This document shows positions 51,329 through 60,071 of a DNA stretch of 64,000 bases, piece by piece. This DNA is from Acidimicrobiaceae bacterium (GTDB taxonomy: Bacteria; Actinomycetota; Acidimicrobiia; Acidimicrobiales; Ilumatobacteraceae). The stretch covers positions 115,184 through 179,183 of the forward strand of contig JACJWF010000007.1 of NCBI GenBank assembly GCA_020637295.1, given 5' to 3'. The translations under genes and the position numbers were made by a program. How positions within the stretch are numbered: position 1 is the first letter of the stretch; each line of letters begins with the position of its first letter. The notes under the pieces are model-generated. The model was not told the DNA's origin and did not search any database. It saw only the letters and a list, made by a program, of their open reading frames with translations.

Positions 51329-52690
51329 ATGACCGACATCGCCAACCGTTACCTCGTCGACAACTTCGCGCCGGTGCGCGAGGAGGTCACCGCCACCGAC
51401 CTGCAGGTCATCGGCACGCTGCCGGCCGACCTCTGCGGGCGCTACCTGCGCAACGGGCCCAACCCGCTGGAGGGGATCGACCTCGCCACCCACCACTGGT
51501 TCATCGGTGACGGCATGGTGCACGGCGTGCGCCTGCGCGACGGCCGGGCGGAGTGGTACCGCAACCGCTACGTGGGGTCCACGGCCGTGTCCACCGCCCG
51601 CGGCCTGCCGGACATCCCCGGCCCGAACTGGAACGCGTCGGGCGGCGGGCCGAACACGAACGTCGGTGGGTTCGCCGGCACCACCTGGGCGATGGTGGAA
51701 GCCGGGGGCTGCCCGGTGGAGCTCACCTACGACCTGGAGACCGTGGCCCGCAACGACTTCTTCGGCACACTGCCCAACGGGTTCACCGCCCACCCCAAGG
51801 TGGACGCCACGACCGGCGAGATGCATGCCGTCTGCTACGCCTGGCCGCACCTGATGGATCATGTGCAGTACGTGGTAGTGGCGCCCGATGGGCGGGTCCG
51901 CAAGGTGGTCGACGTGCCGGTGCCCGGCATGGTGATGGTGCACGACATGTCGCTCACCGGCCGGTACGCCGTGGTCTACGACATGACGGTCACCGTGGAC
52001 ATCGACATGGCCTTCGCCGGGCGCTTCCCGTTCACGTGGAACCCGGACTACGGCGCTCGCCTCGGCCTGCTGCCGCGCGAGGGCGAGGCGGCCGACATCG
52101 TGTGGATCGACGTGCCGCTGTCCTACGTGTTCCACCCGATGAACGCGTTCGACGACGCCGACGGCAACGTGGTCATCGACCTGTGCGTCTACGACCGGAT
52201 GTTCGACCACGACCTGCTGGGGCCGTTCGGCGACAGCCTTCCCCGGCTGGAGCGCTGGACCCTGAACCCTCAGGCCCGGACGTGCTCCACCGTCGTCATC
52301 GACGAGCAGCCGGTGGAGTTCCCGCGCCATCGCGGGGCGCTCACCGGCCTGCCCTACCGGTACGGCTACGGCACGTCGCCCACGCCGGACCGCCCGTGGG
52401 TCACGCTGAAGTACGACCTCACCACCGGGCAGCGGCAGGTGTTCGACCACGGCCCCGGCCGCAGCGCGGGAGAGCCCGTCTTCGTGTCCCGCCCCGACGC
52501 CTCGGCGGAGGACGACGGCTGGCTGGTCACGTTCGTCCACGACGTGCCGGCCGGCAAGGCGGAACTCGTGGTGCTCGACGCCCAGGACTTCGCCCGTGGC
52601 GAGGTCGCCCGGGTCCTGCTGCCGCAGCGGGTGCCGTTCGGCTTCCACGGCAACTGGGTCAGTGACCGCTCCGTCCCACCCCCCGCCTGA
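51329..52690 (+). CDS. Carotenoid oxygenase (RPE65/CCD family)
   Basis: 453 residues. Seven-bladed propeller dioxygenase that cleaves carotenoid or stilbene-like double bonds, with the four iron-binding histidines apparent: H155 (TAHPKVD), H205 (MVHDMS), H269 (VFHPMN) and H440 (GFHGNW). GRYLRNGPNP near residue 37 is the family's N-terminal signature. An upstream start in the frame (51257) lies in the repeat. Not adjacent to carotenoid synthesis genes here, so substrate is open; lignostilbene-type is possible. Confidence 0.93.
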   Translation: MTDIANRYLVDNFAPVREEVTATDLQVIGTLPADLCGRYLRNGPNPLEGIDLATHHWFIGDGMVHGVRLRDGRAEWYRNRYVGSTAVSTARGLPDIPGPNWNASGGGPNTNVGGFAGTTWAMVEAGGCPVELTYDLETVARNDFFGTLPNGFTAHPKVDATTGEMHAVCYAWPHLMDHVQYVVVAPDGRVRKVVDVPVPGMVMVHDMSLTGRYAVVYDMTVTVDIDMAFAGRFPFTWNPDYGARLGLLPREGEAADIVWIDVPLSYVFHPMNAFDDADGNVVIDLCVYDRMFDHDLLGPFGDSLPRLERWTLNPQARTCSTVVIDEQPVEFPRHRGALTGLPYRYGYGTSPTPDRPWVTLKYDLTTGQRQVFDHGPGRSAGEPVFVSRPDASAEDDGWLVTFVHDVPAGKAELVVLDAQDFARGEVARVLLPQRVPFGFHGNWVSDRSVPPPA

Positions 52691-52766
52691 CCTGGGAACC
52701 GCCTTTACGTACACGCTGTCGAGCTGTGACCAGGTAAGACGCGTCGGCAGTCTTGACACAAACGCA

Positions 52767-52788
52767 GCCCGGCCAGGCTGGGCCGGGC
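52767..52788 (+). terminator. GC-rich hairpin after the carotenoid oxygenase gene
   Basis: GCCCGGCC (52767-52774) and GGCCGGGC (52781-52788) form an 8-bp stem with a 6-nt loop, without a T-run. A TTGACA sequence lies just upstream at 52753-52758 without a suitably spaced -10. Confidence 0.5.
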
Positions 52789-52828
52789 CTGGCCTGATGG
52801 CCGGCGGCGGCGTGGCATGCTGCCGGGC

Positions 52829-55243
52829 ATGATCGACATCGACGCCGTCCTTGCCGCGCTGACCCTCGAGCAGAAGGTCAGCCTGCTGGCCGGGTTCGAC
52901 AACTGGCACACGGTGGAACTGCCCGGTGTGCCGGCCATGCGGGTCAGCGACGGGCCGGCCGGGGTGCGCGGCACCAGCTGGAGCGGCCCGGCCTCGGCCT
53001 CGTTCCCGTGTGGCACCGCGCTGGGTGCCACGTTCGACCCGGCCCTGGTGGAGGAGGTCGGGCAGGCGCTCGGGCGCGAGGCGCGCAGCAAGAGCGCCCA
53101 CGTGCTGCTGGCGCCGACCGTCAACCTGCACCGCACGCCCATCGGCGGCCGCAACTTCGAGTGCATGAGCGAGGACCCGGAGCTGACCGCGGCGATCGCC
53201 ACCGCCTACATCCGTGGCGTGCAGTCGCAGCGGGTGGCCTGCTGCATCAAGCACTTCGTGGCCAACGACACCGAATACGAGCGGCACACGATCTCCAGCG
53301 ACGTGGACCCGGCGACCCTGCGGGAGGCGTACCTCGTGCCGTTCGAGCGGGCCGTGGCGCCGGTCGAGGCCGGCGGGGCGAATGTGCGCTCCCTCATGAG
53401 CTCCTACAACCGGATCAACCGGGTGTACGCCAGCGAGCAGCCGGAATTGCTGCGCCGGGTCCTGCGCGACGAGTGGGGGTTCGTCGGGGCGGTCATCAGC
53501 GACTGGTTCGGCACCCACACCGCGGCCGAGAGCCTGGAGGCCTCGCTGGACCTCGAGATGCCCGGTCCGCCGCGCGCTCGCGGCGCCGCGCTCCTCGCCG
53601 CCGTGCGCGAGGGCGCCACCACGGAGGCCCGCGTCGACGAGAGCGTCCGCCGCCTGCTGGCGCTGATGAACTGGGCCGGCGTGGGGGAGGGCGACGGCAG
53701 CGAGACCACCGATGACTCGCCGGCCACGCGCTCCGTCATCCGCCGCGCCGCCATCGCCGGCAGCGTGCTGCTGAAGAACGACGGGCTCCTGCCACTCGCG
53801 GCCGGCAACTCGCTCGCCCTCCTCGGCCCGAACAGCGACCGCGGGCAGGTGCAGGGCGGCGGCAGCGCCCGGGTGCGGGCCAACCGGCCGGTCATGCCGC
53901 TGGCGGCGCTCCAGGCCCGCGGCGTCGCCGTGGTGCACGAGCCGGGCTGCCGGATCGACAAGCGGCTGCCGGCGATGCGCGGCGACTTCACCGTCGAGTA
54001 CGCGGACGCCAGAGGTGGCCGCGCCGACGCCACCGCGGACCGCATCGGCTTCACGTGGATGGACGCCCCGGCGGAGGGCATCGAGCACGCGTCCATGGGC
54101 GCCCGCGTCACTGGCACCTTCACCCCCCACGTCGGCGGGCCGTGGCAGGTGTCGATGACCGTCGTCGGTTCAGCCGTGCTGCGGCTCGACGGCGAGGTGG
54201 TGGTGGACCTCTCCACCCCGCAGGCCGGTGGCTTCTTCTTCGGCCTCGGCAGCCCGGAGATCCGCACGACCGTGGACCTCACCGCCGGCGTGCCGCTGCA
54301 GGTGGAGGCGGACGTGGCCGTGGAGGAGCGGGCGCAGTTGCGCGGGCTGATCGTCGGCGCCCAGCCGGTCTCCGCCGGCGACCCGATCGACGCCGCGGTC
54401 GAGGCCGCCCGCGACGCGGACGCAGTGGTCGTGGTGGTCGGCACCAACGCCGACTGGGAGACCGAGGGTGAGGACCGCACGACGATGGCCCTGCCGGGCG
54501 CGCAGGACGAGCTGGTCCGGCGGGTGGCGGCGGTCAACCCGCGCACGGTTGTGGTGGTCAACGCCGGGTCGCCCGTGGCGATGCCGTGGCTGGACGATGT
54601 GGCCGCCGTGCTGCAGATCTGGTTCCCCGGCGAGGAGATGGGCGAGGCGCTGGTGGACATGCTGTTCGGCGACGCCGAGCCGGGCGGCCGCCTGCCCGTC
54701 ACCCTGCCCGCCCGCCTGGAGGACACGCCGGCCTTCGAGCACTACCCCGGCTCCGACCTCGTCACCCGCTACGCCGAGGGCCTGCTGATCGGCCACCGCT
54801 GGTACGACGCGACCGGCATCGAGCCGGTGTTCCCCTTCGGTCATGGCCTGGGCTACACCACCTGGGAGTTCGGGGAGGCCACTCTGGAGACCGGCACGGG
54901 TGGCGACACGGATGGCGGCATCGGCGGCGCCACGGTGCGCGTGGCCGTGCGCAACACCGGCGCCCGCAAGGGCAGCACGGTGGCGCAGGTCTATGTGGAG
55001 CCACCGGCCTACGAGCCGGGGCGCCCGCCGCGCACCCTGCGTGGCTTCGCCAAGGTCACGGCGGCGCCGGGCGAGACGGCGGTCGCCGAGGTCCACCTTC
55101 CCGACCGGGCGTTCGCCCGCTGGGACGAGGCGACGCGGGCCTGGGTGACGCCGCCCGGCGAGCACCGGGTGCTGGTGGGCCCGTCGTCGGCCGCCGCCGC
55201 GCTCAGGCCGGCAGGCGTGTGTCGTGCACCCGGACCGGTGTGA
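52829..55243 (+). CDS. Glycoside hydrolase family 3 beta-glucosidase-like
   Basis: 804 residues from ATG 52829. The N-terminal TIM-barrel has KHFVAND (141-147) and the nucleophile Asp225 in VISDWFGTH. After the second GH3 domain (SVLLKNDGLLPL) there is a PA14-like insertion (about residues 380-520) and a C-terminal Fn3-like domain, as in beta-glucosidase/beta-xylosidase. No signal peptide, so it is probably cytoplasmic. CATGCT lies 7 nt upstream of the start. It overlaps the convergent M15 gene by 41 bp. Confidence 0.93.
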   Translation: MIDIDAVLAALTLEQKVSLLAGFDNWHTVELPGVPAMRVSDGPAGVRGTSWSGPASASFPCGTALGATFDPALVEEVGQALGREARSKSAHVLLAPTVNLHRTPIGGRNFECMSEDPELTAAIATAYIRGVQSQRVACCIKHFVANDTEYERHTISSDVDPATLREAYLVPFERAVAPVEAGGANVRSLMSSYNRINRVYASEQPELLRRVLRDEWGFVGAVISDWFGTHTAAESLEASLDLEMPGPPRARGAALLAAVREGATTEARVDESVRRLLALMNWAGVGEGDGSETTDDSPATRSVIRRAAIAGSVLLKNDGLLPLAAGNSLALLGPNSDRGQVQGGGSARVRANRPVMPLAALQARGVAVVHEPGCRIDKRLPAMRGDFTVEYADARGGRADATADRIGFTWMDAPAEGIEHASMGARVTGTFTPHVGGPWQVSMTVVGSAVLRLDGEVVVDLSTPQAGGFFFGLGSPEIRTTVDLTAGVPLQVEADVAVEERAQLRGLIVGAQPVSAGDPIDAAVEAARDADAVVVVVGTNADWETEGEDRTTMALPGAQDELVRRVAAVNPRTVVVVNAGSPVAMPWLDDVAAVLQIWFPGEEMGEALVDMLFGDAEPGGRLPVTLPARLEDTPAFEHYPGSDLVTRYAEGLLIGHRWYDATGIEPVFPFGHGLGYTTWEFGEATLETGTGGDTDGGIGGATVRVAVRNTGARKGSTVAQVYVEPPAYEPGRPPRTLRGFAKVTAAPGETAVAEVHLPDRAFARWDEATRAWVTPPGEHRVLVGPSSAAAALRPAGVCRAPGPV

Positions 55244-57485
55244 CCGGCTGGAAGCGCAGGTCGCCACCACCGGAGAACGTGCCGATCAGGTCCACGACGA
55301 GGTGCATCGTGGTGGAGGAGTAGAGGCAGAACGTGCCGTCGGAGTCCACCTCCACGACTGCGGTGTTGGCCACGGCGGACCCGACCACGGCGTTGACGTT
55401 GGAACTGTTCTGCGGCCCGGGCGCGAGGTCCGAGCACCGACCGGCGGTGACGTAGCCCTTTGCCTGGGCCTGCACCGCGGTGAGGTTCACCATCACCGCC
55501 GCAGCACCCTCGGGTGCCTCGACGCGCATGATCGTGCCGCCGTCGTTGCGCAGGTTGCAGCGCTCCACGTCCGTCACCGGGTCCGTCCAGCACTGGCGGG
55601 TGTCCACCAGCCGGGTCGGGGTGAGGGCGGTGAAGCCGAGGCCACCATCCGCCGCCGGGGTGAAGTAGCCCTGCACGTCGACGATCTGCTGCAGCGCGGT
55701 GGGCGAGTAGGTGCAGAACTGCACGCCGAGGTCGTCGGTGGCCGACGGCACCACGGCCAGGTTGGCCACGGTGTCGCCACCTGCGAAGTTGAGGTTGCTC
55801 CGCGTCTGCGGGCCGGGCGTGAGCGTGGCGCAGGCATCGGCCGTGACATAGCCGGAGCCCGCGGGGCCGACCACCGTGAGGTTGGCCAGGCTCGCCACCG
55901 CGTCCACGGGTGACGCCGAGACGCTGAGCACCTCCGTGCCGCCGGGTACGGGCCCGACGCCCACACAGTTGCCGTCGGGCCCGCAGTACGCCTGGGTACG
56001 TGTGTCCACACTGCGGATCGGCGTGATCGGGGTGAAGAGCGCGCCGTCGGGCGCCGCGGCGCTGGGGAAGAAGAAGCCCTGCACGTCGACGATGGTGTGC
56101 GCGGACATGGACTGGTACAGGCAGAACCGCCCGCTGGTGTCCAGCGGCACGACGGCCAGCGACGCCGTCGCCACCCCCGGGCGCGGGTTGCCGTTGGACC
56201 ACTGCCGCACCCCGCTGGCCGGCCCGCAGCTTTCGGCCGTCAGGTAGCCGTTGCTGGTGGCCAGGGTCGCCGTGATGTTGACGAGTGCAGCGGTGGCGCC
56301 AGCGGGGGCGCCGGTGTCGATGACGATGCGCGTGTCCGCGTCCGGCACGCCGTTGGCCGGCAGGCACTCGTCGGTGATGGTGCCGGTCTCGCTGGCCACC
56401 TGGAAGCAGGCGCCGGAACCGACGTTGTGCAGCAGGATCGCCTGGGCCTGGGCGGGGCTGCCGTTGAACTCGAAGTGCATCGGGTCGCGGGTGACCGACG
56501 AGCGGTACTGCGCCGGCGAGGCGCACCCACTGCTCCACGCGTACCCGCCCCAGTAGAGGCCCCACTTCTCGGCGGTCTGGATGACCCACTGCGGCATGTC
56601 GGTCTGCATCGGGGTGGCGCAGGCGCTGGCACCGTTGATCCCGTAGTAGGTCTTCATCGGGTTCTGCACGGTGTTGAAGTCCGACGCCAGCCCGTAGCTG
56701 TGCAGCGACAGCGACGAGCGGGTGAGGCCCTGGCAGTCCTTGCGGGTGCTGGCGGTGCAACGGAACACGTACGCGCCGGCGCCACCGTGCAGCACGTAGC
56801 CGTTCTGCTGGATCTCCTTGAGGAAGCCCATGAACAGCGGCATCACCTGCCACATGGTCTTGAACTGGCCCTTGGTCACCGACCCGACGGTCTCCGGGTT
56901 GGTGGAGAACAGGGCCTCCCAGTCGGCCAGCGCCGGGCTGCCGTTGTAGCCCCAGCCCAGCCAGTTCCAGCCGGGAGGCGGCCAGACGGACGTGGCGTTG
57001 TGCACGCCCAGCAGGTCGGCCGTGGCCTCGTCCACGATGCCGGTGGACGGCAGGGAGTTGGCGGTCTGGAACGCCTTCACCGCCGCCTCGGTGAGCGAGC
57101 CGAACTGGCCGTCCACCACCAGCGTCGCGCCGTTGGCGTTCAGCGCAGCCTGGATCTGCGACACGATCGAGCCACTGGCGCCTTTGGCCACGTTGACCCA
57201 CGGGATCGTCTCACCGGCGGCGGGGTCGGGGAAGGGCGGGGTGGGCCAGCCGTAGTTCTCCGGCAGGGTGGAGGTGGCCTGGATGACGCACCCGGCGACA
57301 TCACCCGAGTTGATGGTGGCCTGGCTGCACTTCGGGGGCGAGGTGGGGGTGGTCCACGGGGTGCCCGCGGCCTGCGCCGGCGTGGCCGGGGGGACAGCAA
57401 CGATCGCCACCGTGGTGGCGATGCTGGTGAGGGTCATGGCTGCGGCCACGCCCAGCGAGAAGTACCGTCGAGCCGGTCGCTGCAT
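55203..57485 (-). CDS. Secreted peptidoglycan-binding M15-type carboxypeptidase with VDTR repeats
   Basis: 760 residues from ATG 57485 with a Sec signal peptide (SLGVAAAMTLTSIATTVAI, cleavage at AQAAG). A PG_binding_1 domain (VDGQFGSLTEAAVKAFQ) leads to a VanY/M15-like peptidase region (SLHSYGLASDFN with zinc His and Asp, then DPMHFEFNG). The C-terminal 400 residues hold three divergent copies of a beta-rich unit ending P-x-R-x-x-D-T-R (IRSVDTRT, TRLVDTRQ, VRVHDTRL). The first open-frame Met is at 57515. Probably a D,D-carboxypeptidase acting on the wall, with a cell-surface binding module. Metal triad not fully confirmed. Confidence 0.82.
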   Translation of the reverse strand: MQRPARRYFSLGVAAAMTLTSIATTVAIVAVPPATPAQAAGTPWTTPTSPPKCSQATINSGDVAGCVIQATSTLPENYGWPTPPFPDPAAGETIPWVNVAKGASGSIVSQIQAALNANGATLVVDGQFGSLTEAAVKAFQTANSLPSTGIVDEATADLLGVHNATSVWPPPGWNWLGWGYNGSPALADWEALFSTNPETVGSVTKGQFKTMWQVMPLFMGFLKEIQQNGYVLHGGAGAYVFRCTASTRKDCQGLTRSSLSLHSYGLASDFNTVQNPMKTYYGINGASACATPMQTDMPQWVIQTAEKWGLYWGGYAWSSGCASPAQYRSSVTRDPMHFEFNGSPAQAQAILLHNVGSGACFQVASETGTITDECLPANGVPDADTRIVIDTGAPAGATAALVNITATLATSNGYLTAESCGPASGVRQWSNGNPRPGVATASLAVVPLDTSGRFCLYQSMSAHTIVDVQGFFFPSAAAPDGALFTPITPIRSVDTRTQAYCGPDGNCVGVGPVPGGTEVLSVSASPVDAVASLANLTVVGPAGSGYVTADACATLTPGPQTRSNLNFAGGDTVANLAVVPSATDDLGVQFCTYSPTALQQIVDVQGYFTPAADGGLGFTALTPTRLVDTRQCWTDPVTDVERCNLRNDGGTIMRVEAPEGAAAVMVNLTAVQAQAKGYVTAGRCSDLAPGPQNSSNVNAVVGSAVANTAVVEVDSDGTFCLYSSTTMHLVVDLIGTFSGGGDLRFQPVTPVRVHDTRLPA

Positions 57486-57562
57486 CACTTGGGTATCGGC
57501 CCGTCCGCGCCACATCTTGACACGGGGGAATGTGCCGTGTCACCGCGGCGTTGGGTGATGGC

Positions 57563-58030
57563 ATGCCCGACACCCGTGACGTCGCCACCGTGGAGCGGTT
57601 CATCCCCGCCCCTGCCGCAGCCATCTTCGACCTGCTCGCCGACCCCTCCCGCCACCAGGAGATCGACGGTTCCGGCACGGTGAAGGGAACGCCGGAGGGC
57701 AGCCAGCGGCTGGCCATGGGCGCCACGTTCGGGATGTCGATGAAGATGGGCGTGCCGTATTCGATGGTCAACACGGTGGTGGAGTTCGAGGAGAACCGGC
57801 TGATCGCCTGGCAGCCGCGGCCCGCGCTGGGCCTGCTGCGCTGGCTGGCCGGTGGCCGCATCTGGCGCTACGAACTGGAGCCCCAGGAGGGCGGCACCCT
57901 GGTGAAGGAGTCGTGGGACATCCGCGAGGAGGCCCACCCCTGGGCGGTGCGCAACATGCGGTCCAAGGTGGTGGACTCGATGACGAAGACGCTGGAGCGG
58001 ATCGAGCAGGTCGTCACCTCCGCCGGCTGA
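57563..58030 (+). CDS. SRPBCC (polyketide cyclase/START-like) family protein
   Basis: 155 residues from ATG 57563. VERFIPAPAAAIFDLLADPSRH is the opening strand and helix of the SRPBCC fold, with ENRLIAWQPRP and LVKESWDIREEAHPW matching its central strands. It would bind a hydrophobic ligand, or act as a small-molecule carrier. The frame extends to 57530; no ribosome binding site decides. Confidence 0.85.
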   Translation: MPDTRDVATVERFIPAPAAAIFDLLADPSRHQEIDGSGTVKGTPEGSQRLAMGATFGMSMKMGVPYSMVNTVVEFEENRLIAWQPRPALGLLRWLAGGRIWRYELEPQEGGTLVKESWDIREEAHPWAVRNMRSKVVDSMTKTLERIEQVVTSAG

Positions 58031-58031
58031 T

Positions 58032-58079
58032 CGTCGCCGTCCCTCAGCGTCGCCGTCCCTCAGCGTCGCCGTCCCTCAG
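58032..58079. repeat. 16-bp tandem repeat, three copies
   Basis: CGTCGCCGTCCCTCAG is repeated exactly at 58032-58047, 58048-58063 and 58064-58079. The minus-strand stop of the VDTR protein (58076-58078) lies in the last copy. Probably variable in copy number. Confidence 0.9.
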
Positions 58080-59080
58080 CGGTAGTAGCCGACCACGTCC
58101 ACGATGAAGTGGGTATGGGCCCCTGCCTGCCCGCCGATGAAGACCGAGATCCGTCGCTGGCTGTCCAACTTGGCGACGCTGGCGTTGGCGACGGAGGTGA
58201 CGTTGGCTGTCCAGTTGATCGCCGAGCCCCAGTACGTGGAGGCGCCGCCCGGCTCCACGGCGAGGAAGCCCTGACCGGTCGCCTGCGTGAGGGTGAGGTT
58301 GTAGGCGATGGCCGTGGCGCCGGCAGGCACCACGTCGGCGGTGGTGACGAGCCCGGTGTCCAGCGCGCGCTGGTCGTCGCAGTAGACCAGCCGCGACGCG
58401 TTGCCGACCACCATGGACCCCTTGGTGACGTTGGGCAGGATGTTGTTCCACCGGCTGTCGTAGACCCGGGCGGTGGCGATCGGATGGAACGAGCCGGCGG
58501 TCTCCACCGCGGCGACCTTCCTCCAGGTGCCCGGGTTGCCGGCCGTGACGCAGAACCACAGCGCGTTGCCGGTGACGGCCACCTCGCCGACGCTGTGGGT
58601 GGCCGACACGGCCGGCCCGGCGTCGAAGCCCTGGCTGAGGTACAGCTGGGCGCGGCCGCCGGTGGCCGCGATCGCGTAGCCGTTGGTGCCGTTGACGCTG
58701 GCGTCCACCCCGCGGGCGTTCGTGCCGGCAACGTCCGCGCGGGCCTCCAGCCCCGTGCCCGCCGAGGAGTTGACCGCCATCACCGTGCTGGCCAACTGGT
58801 TCGAGTTGGTGACCCGCAGCGTGAAGAGGCTGCTGCTGCCGCTGAGCTCTGTCTCGTCAGCGCCGGCGTTGTTCGTGTTGCCGTACTGCATGGTGCCCGT
58901 GGTGGCCTCAGCGGCCCCCGTCCCCGCAACCACCGCAGCCGCGGCACCGACGGCCGCCGCACCGCTCAGCCGCAGCAGGTGGCGGCGTGAGGTGAGGCGT
59001 TGCTGCAACTCACCCAGCTGCTCCTCGGTGTCGGCCAGCCGGCGCCGGAGCGCGACGACATCGTCTACTTCATCGTGCAT
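58076..59080 (-). CDS. Tat-exported protein with VDTR-type C-terminal domain
   Basis: 334 residues. A charged N-terminal coiled coil (ALRRRLADTEEQLGELQQRL) precedes a twin-arginine signal (SRRHLLRLSGAAAVGAAAAVV). The middle region is beta-rich with Asn/Thr/Gly repeats; the C-terminal 150 residues contain IATARVYDSRWN and end with HFIVDVVGYYR, related to the VDTR units of the M15 protein. GGGAGG precedes ATG 59080. Its role at the cell surface is unknown. Confidence 0.78.
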   Translation of the reverse strand: MHDEVDDVVALRRRLADTEEQLGELQQRLTSRRHLLRLSGAAAVGAAAAVVAGTGAAEATTGTMQYGNTNNAGADETELSGSSSLFTLRVTNSNQLASTVMAVNSSAGTGLEARADVAGTNARGVDASVNGTNGYAIAATGGRAQLYLSQGFDAGPAVSATHSVGEVAVTGNALWFCVTAGNPGTWRKVAAVETAGSFHPIATARVYDSRWNNILPNVTKGSMVVGNASRLVYCDDQRALDTGLVTTADVVPAGATAIAYNLTLTQATGQGFLAVEPGGASTYWGSAINWTANVTSVANASVAKLDSQRRISVFIGGQAGAHTHFIVDVVGYYR

Positions 59081-59158
59081 GGTTGCACCTCCCGTTGCCG
59101 GGCAGCGTAGGCGGCGTGGCAGCGGGGTCGGGTGAGGGCCCCACGGTGAGGGCCCGCG

Positions 59159-60001
59159 TCAGGACGCGTTGTAGCGCTGCGCGGGCAGCACCCGGTTCAA
59201 CTCGGCCCCCAGCAGGGCGACCATCGAGTGGAGGCTGAGCCAGGTGATCAGGCCGATGACCGAGGCGAAGGTGCCGTAGACGGGGGAGGCGTTGGCGATC
59301 GCCCGGCCCACCACCGTGGTGCCCACCAGTTGGAGGCCGGCGAACAGCACGCCGGCGACCACGGCGCCGGGGGCGACCCGCCGCCATGGCAGCGGGTCGA
59401 CGCACAGCCAGCGGTAGGTAGCGGCGATGACCGCAGTGTTCAACGCCACGGCGCCGAGGCTGAGCAGCACCTTGTGAACGACCGCCAGGCCGGTGACGCC
59501 GACGAAGCCGGTGAGCACGGCGGCACCGATCTGCGCGCCGCCCACCAGGCCGATGCCGAGCAGCGAACGGATCCGCGTGTGCAGCAGGTTGCGGCGGTCG
59601 TCGAGCGCCACCTCGGCCACGTCGTCGAGGGCCGACTGGAGCATGTTGAACGCCCTCATGCCCGCCCACAGGGCCAGCAGCAGGCCGATGATCAGCACCA
59701 CCCAGTTGCCGGTGAGCGCCTCCGGTGCCGTCTGGACCTGCTGGCCGATGATCGGGATGCGGCCGAACGCGGAGTCGATGATGCGCTCTTGCAGCCGCGG
59801 GTAGTTCTGCAGCAGCAGGCCGAGGATCGTGGTGAACGCCAGCATCAGGGGGAACACGGAGAGGAAGCCGTAGTGGGCCACGAGCGCGGCATTGCGGCCG
59901 GTGCGGTGCTGGCGGAAGTGCTCGATCGCACGTGCGAGGGTGTTGGCTGCCGCCGAGGAACGCCGGGCGCGGAGGATGGTGGGGTGCTCCGTCCAGGTCA
60001 T
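59159..60001 (-). CDS. YihY/BrkB-family membrane protein
   Basis: 280 residues, about six helices. LVAHYGFLSVFPLMLAFTTILGLLL is the family's N-terminal signature and ASPVYGTFASVIGLITWLSLHSMVALLGAELNRV the C-terminal one. Once annotated as RNase BN, but now known simply as a membrane protein of unknown role. TAGCCT lies 7 nt before the ATG at 60001. Divergent from the LuxR-type regulator. Confidence 0.92.
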   Translation of the reverse strand: MTWTEHPTILRARRSSAAANTLARAIEHFRQHRTGRNAALVAHYGFLSVFPLMLAFTTILGLLLQNYPRLQERIIDSAFGRIPIIGQQVQTAPEALTGNWVVLIIGLLLALWAGMRAFNMLQSALDDVAEVALDDRRNLLHTRIRSLLGIGLVGGAQIGAAVLTGFVGVTGLAVVHKVLLSLGAVALNTAVIAATYRWLCVDPLPWRRVAPGAVVAGVLFAGLQLVGTTVVGRAIANASPVYGTFASVIGLITWLSLHSMVALLGAELNRVLPAQRYNAS

Positions 60002-60071
60002 GCCCAGCAGGCTACGCAGTGCCCGGCGACCGCCCATCGCGACGGTCCGGCGTCGCGCTACCTTGTCGCTC

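Noticed and set aside
49802..54130. 1442-codon minus-strand open frame
   Set aside because: Lies opposite the kinase, carotenoid oxygenase and glycosidase genes, all of which have catalytic motifs; the antisense product is low complexity.
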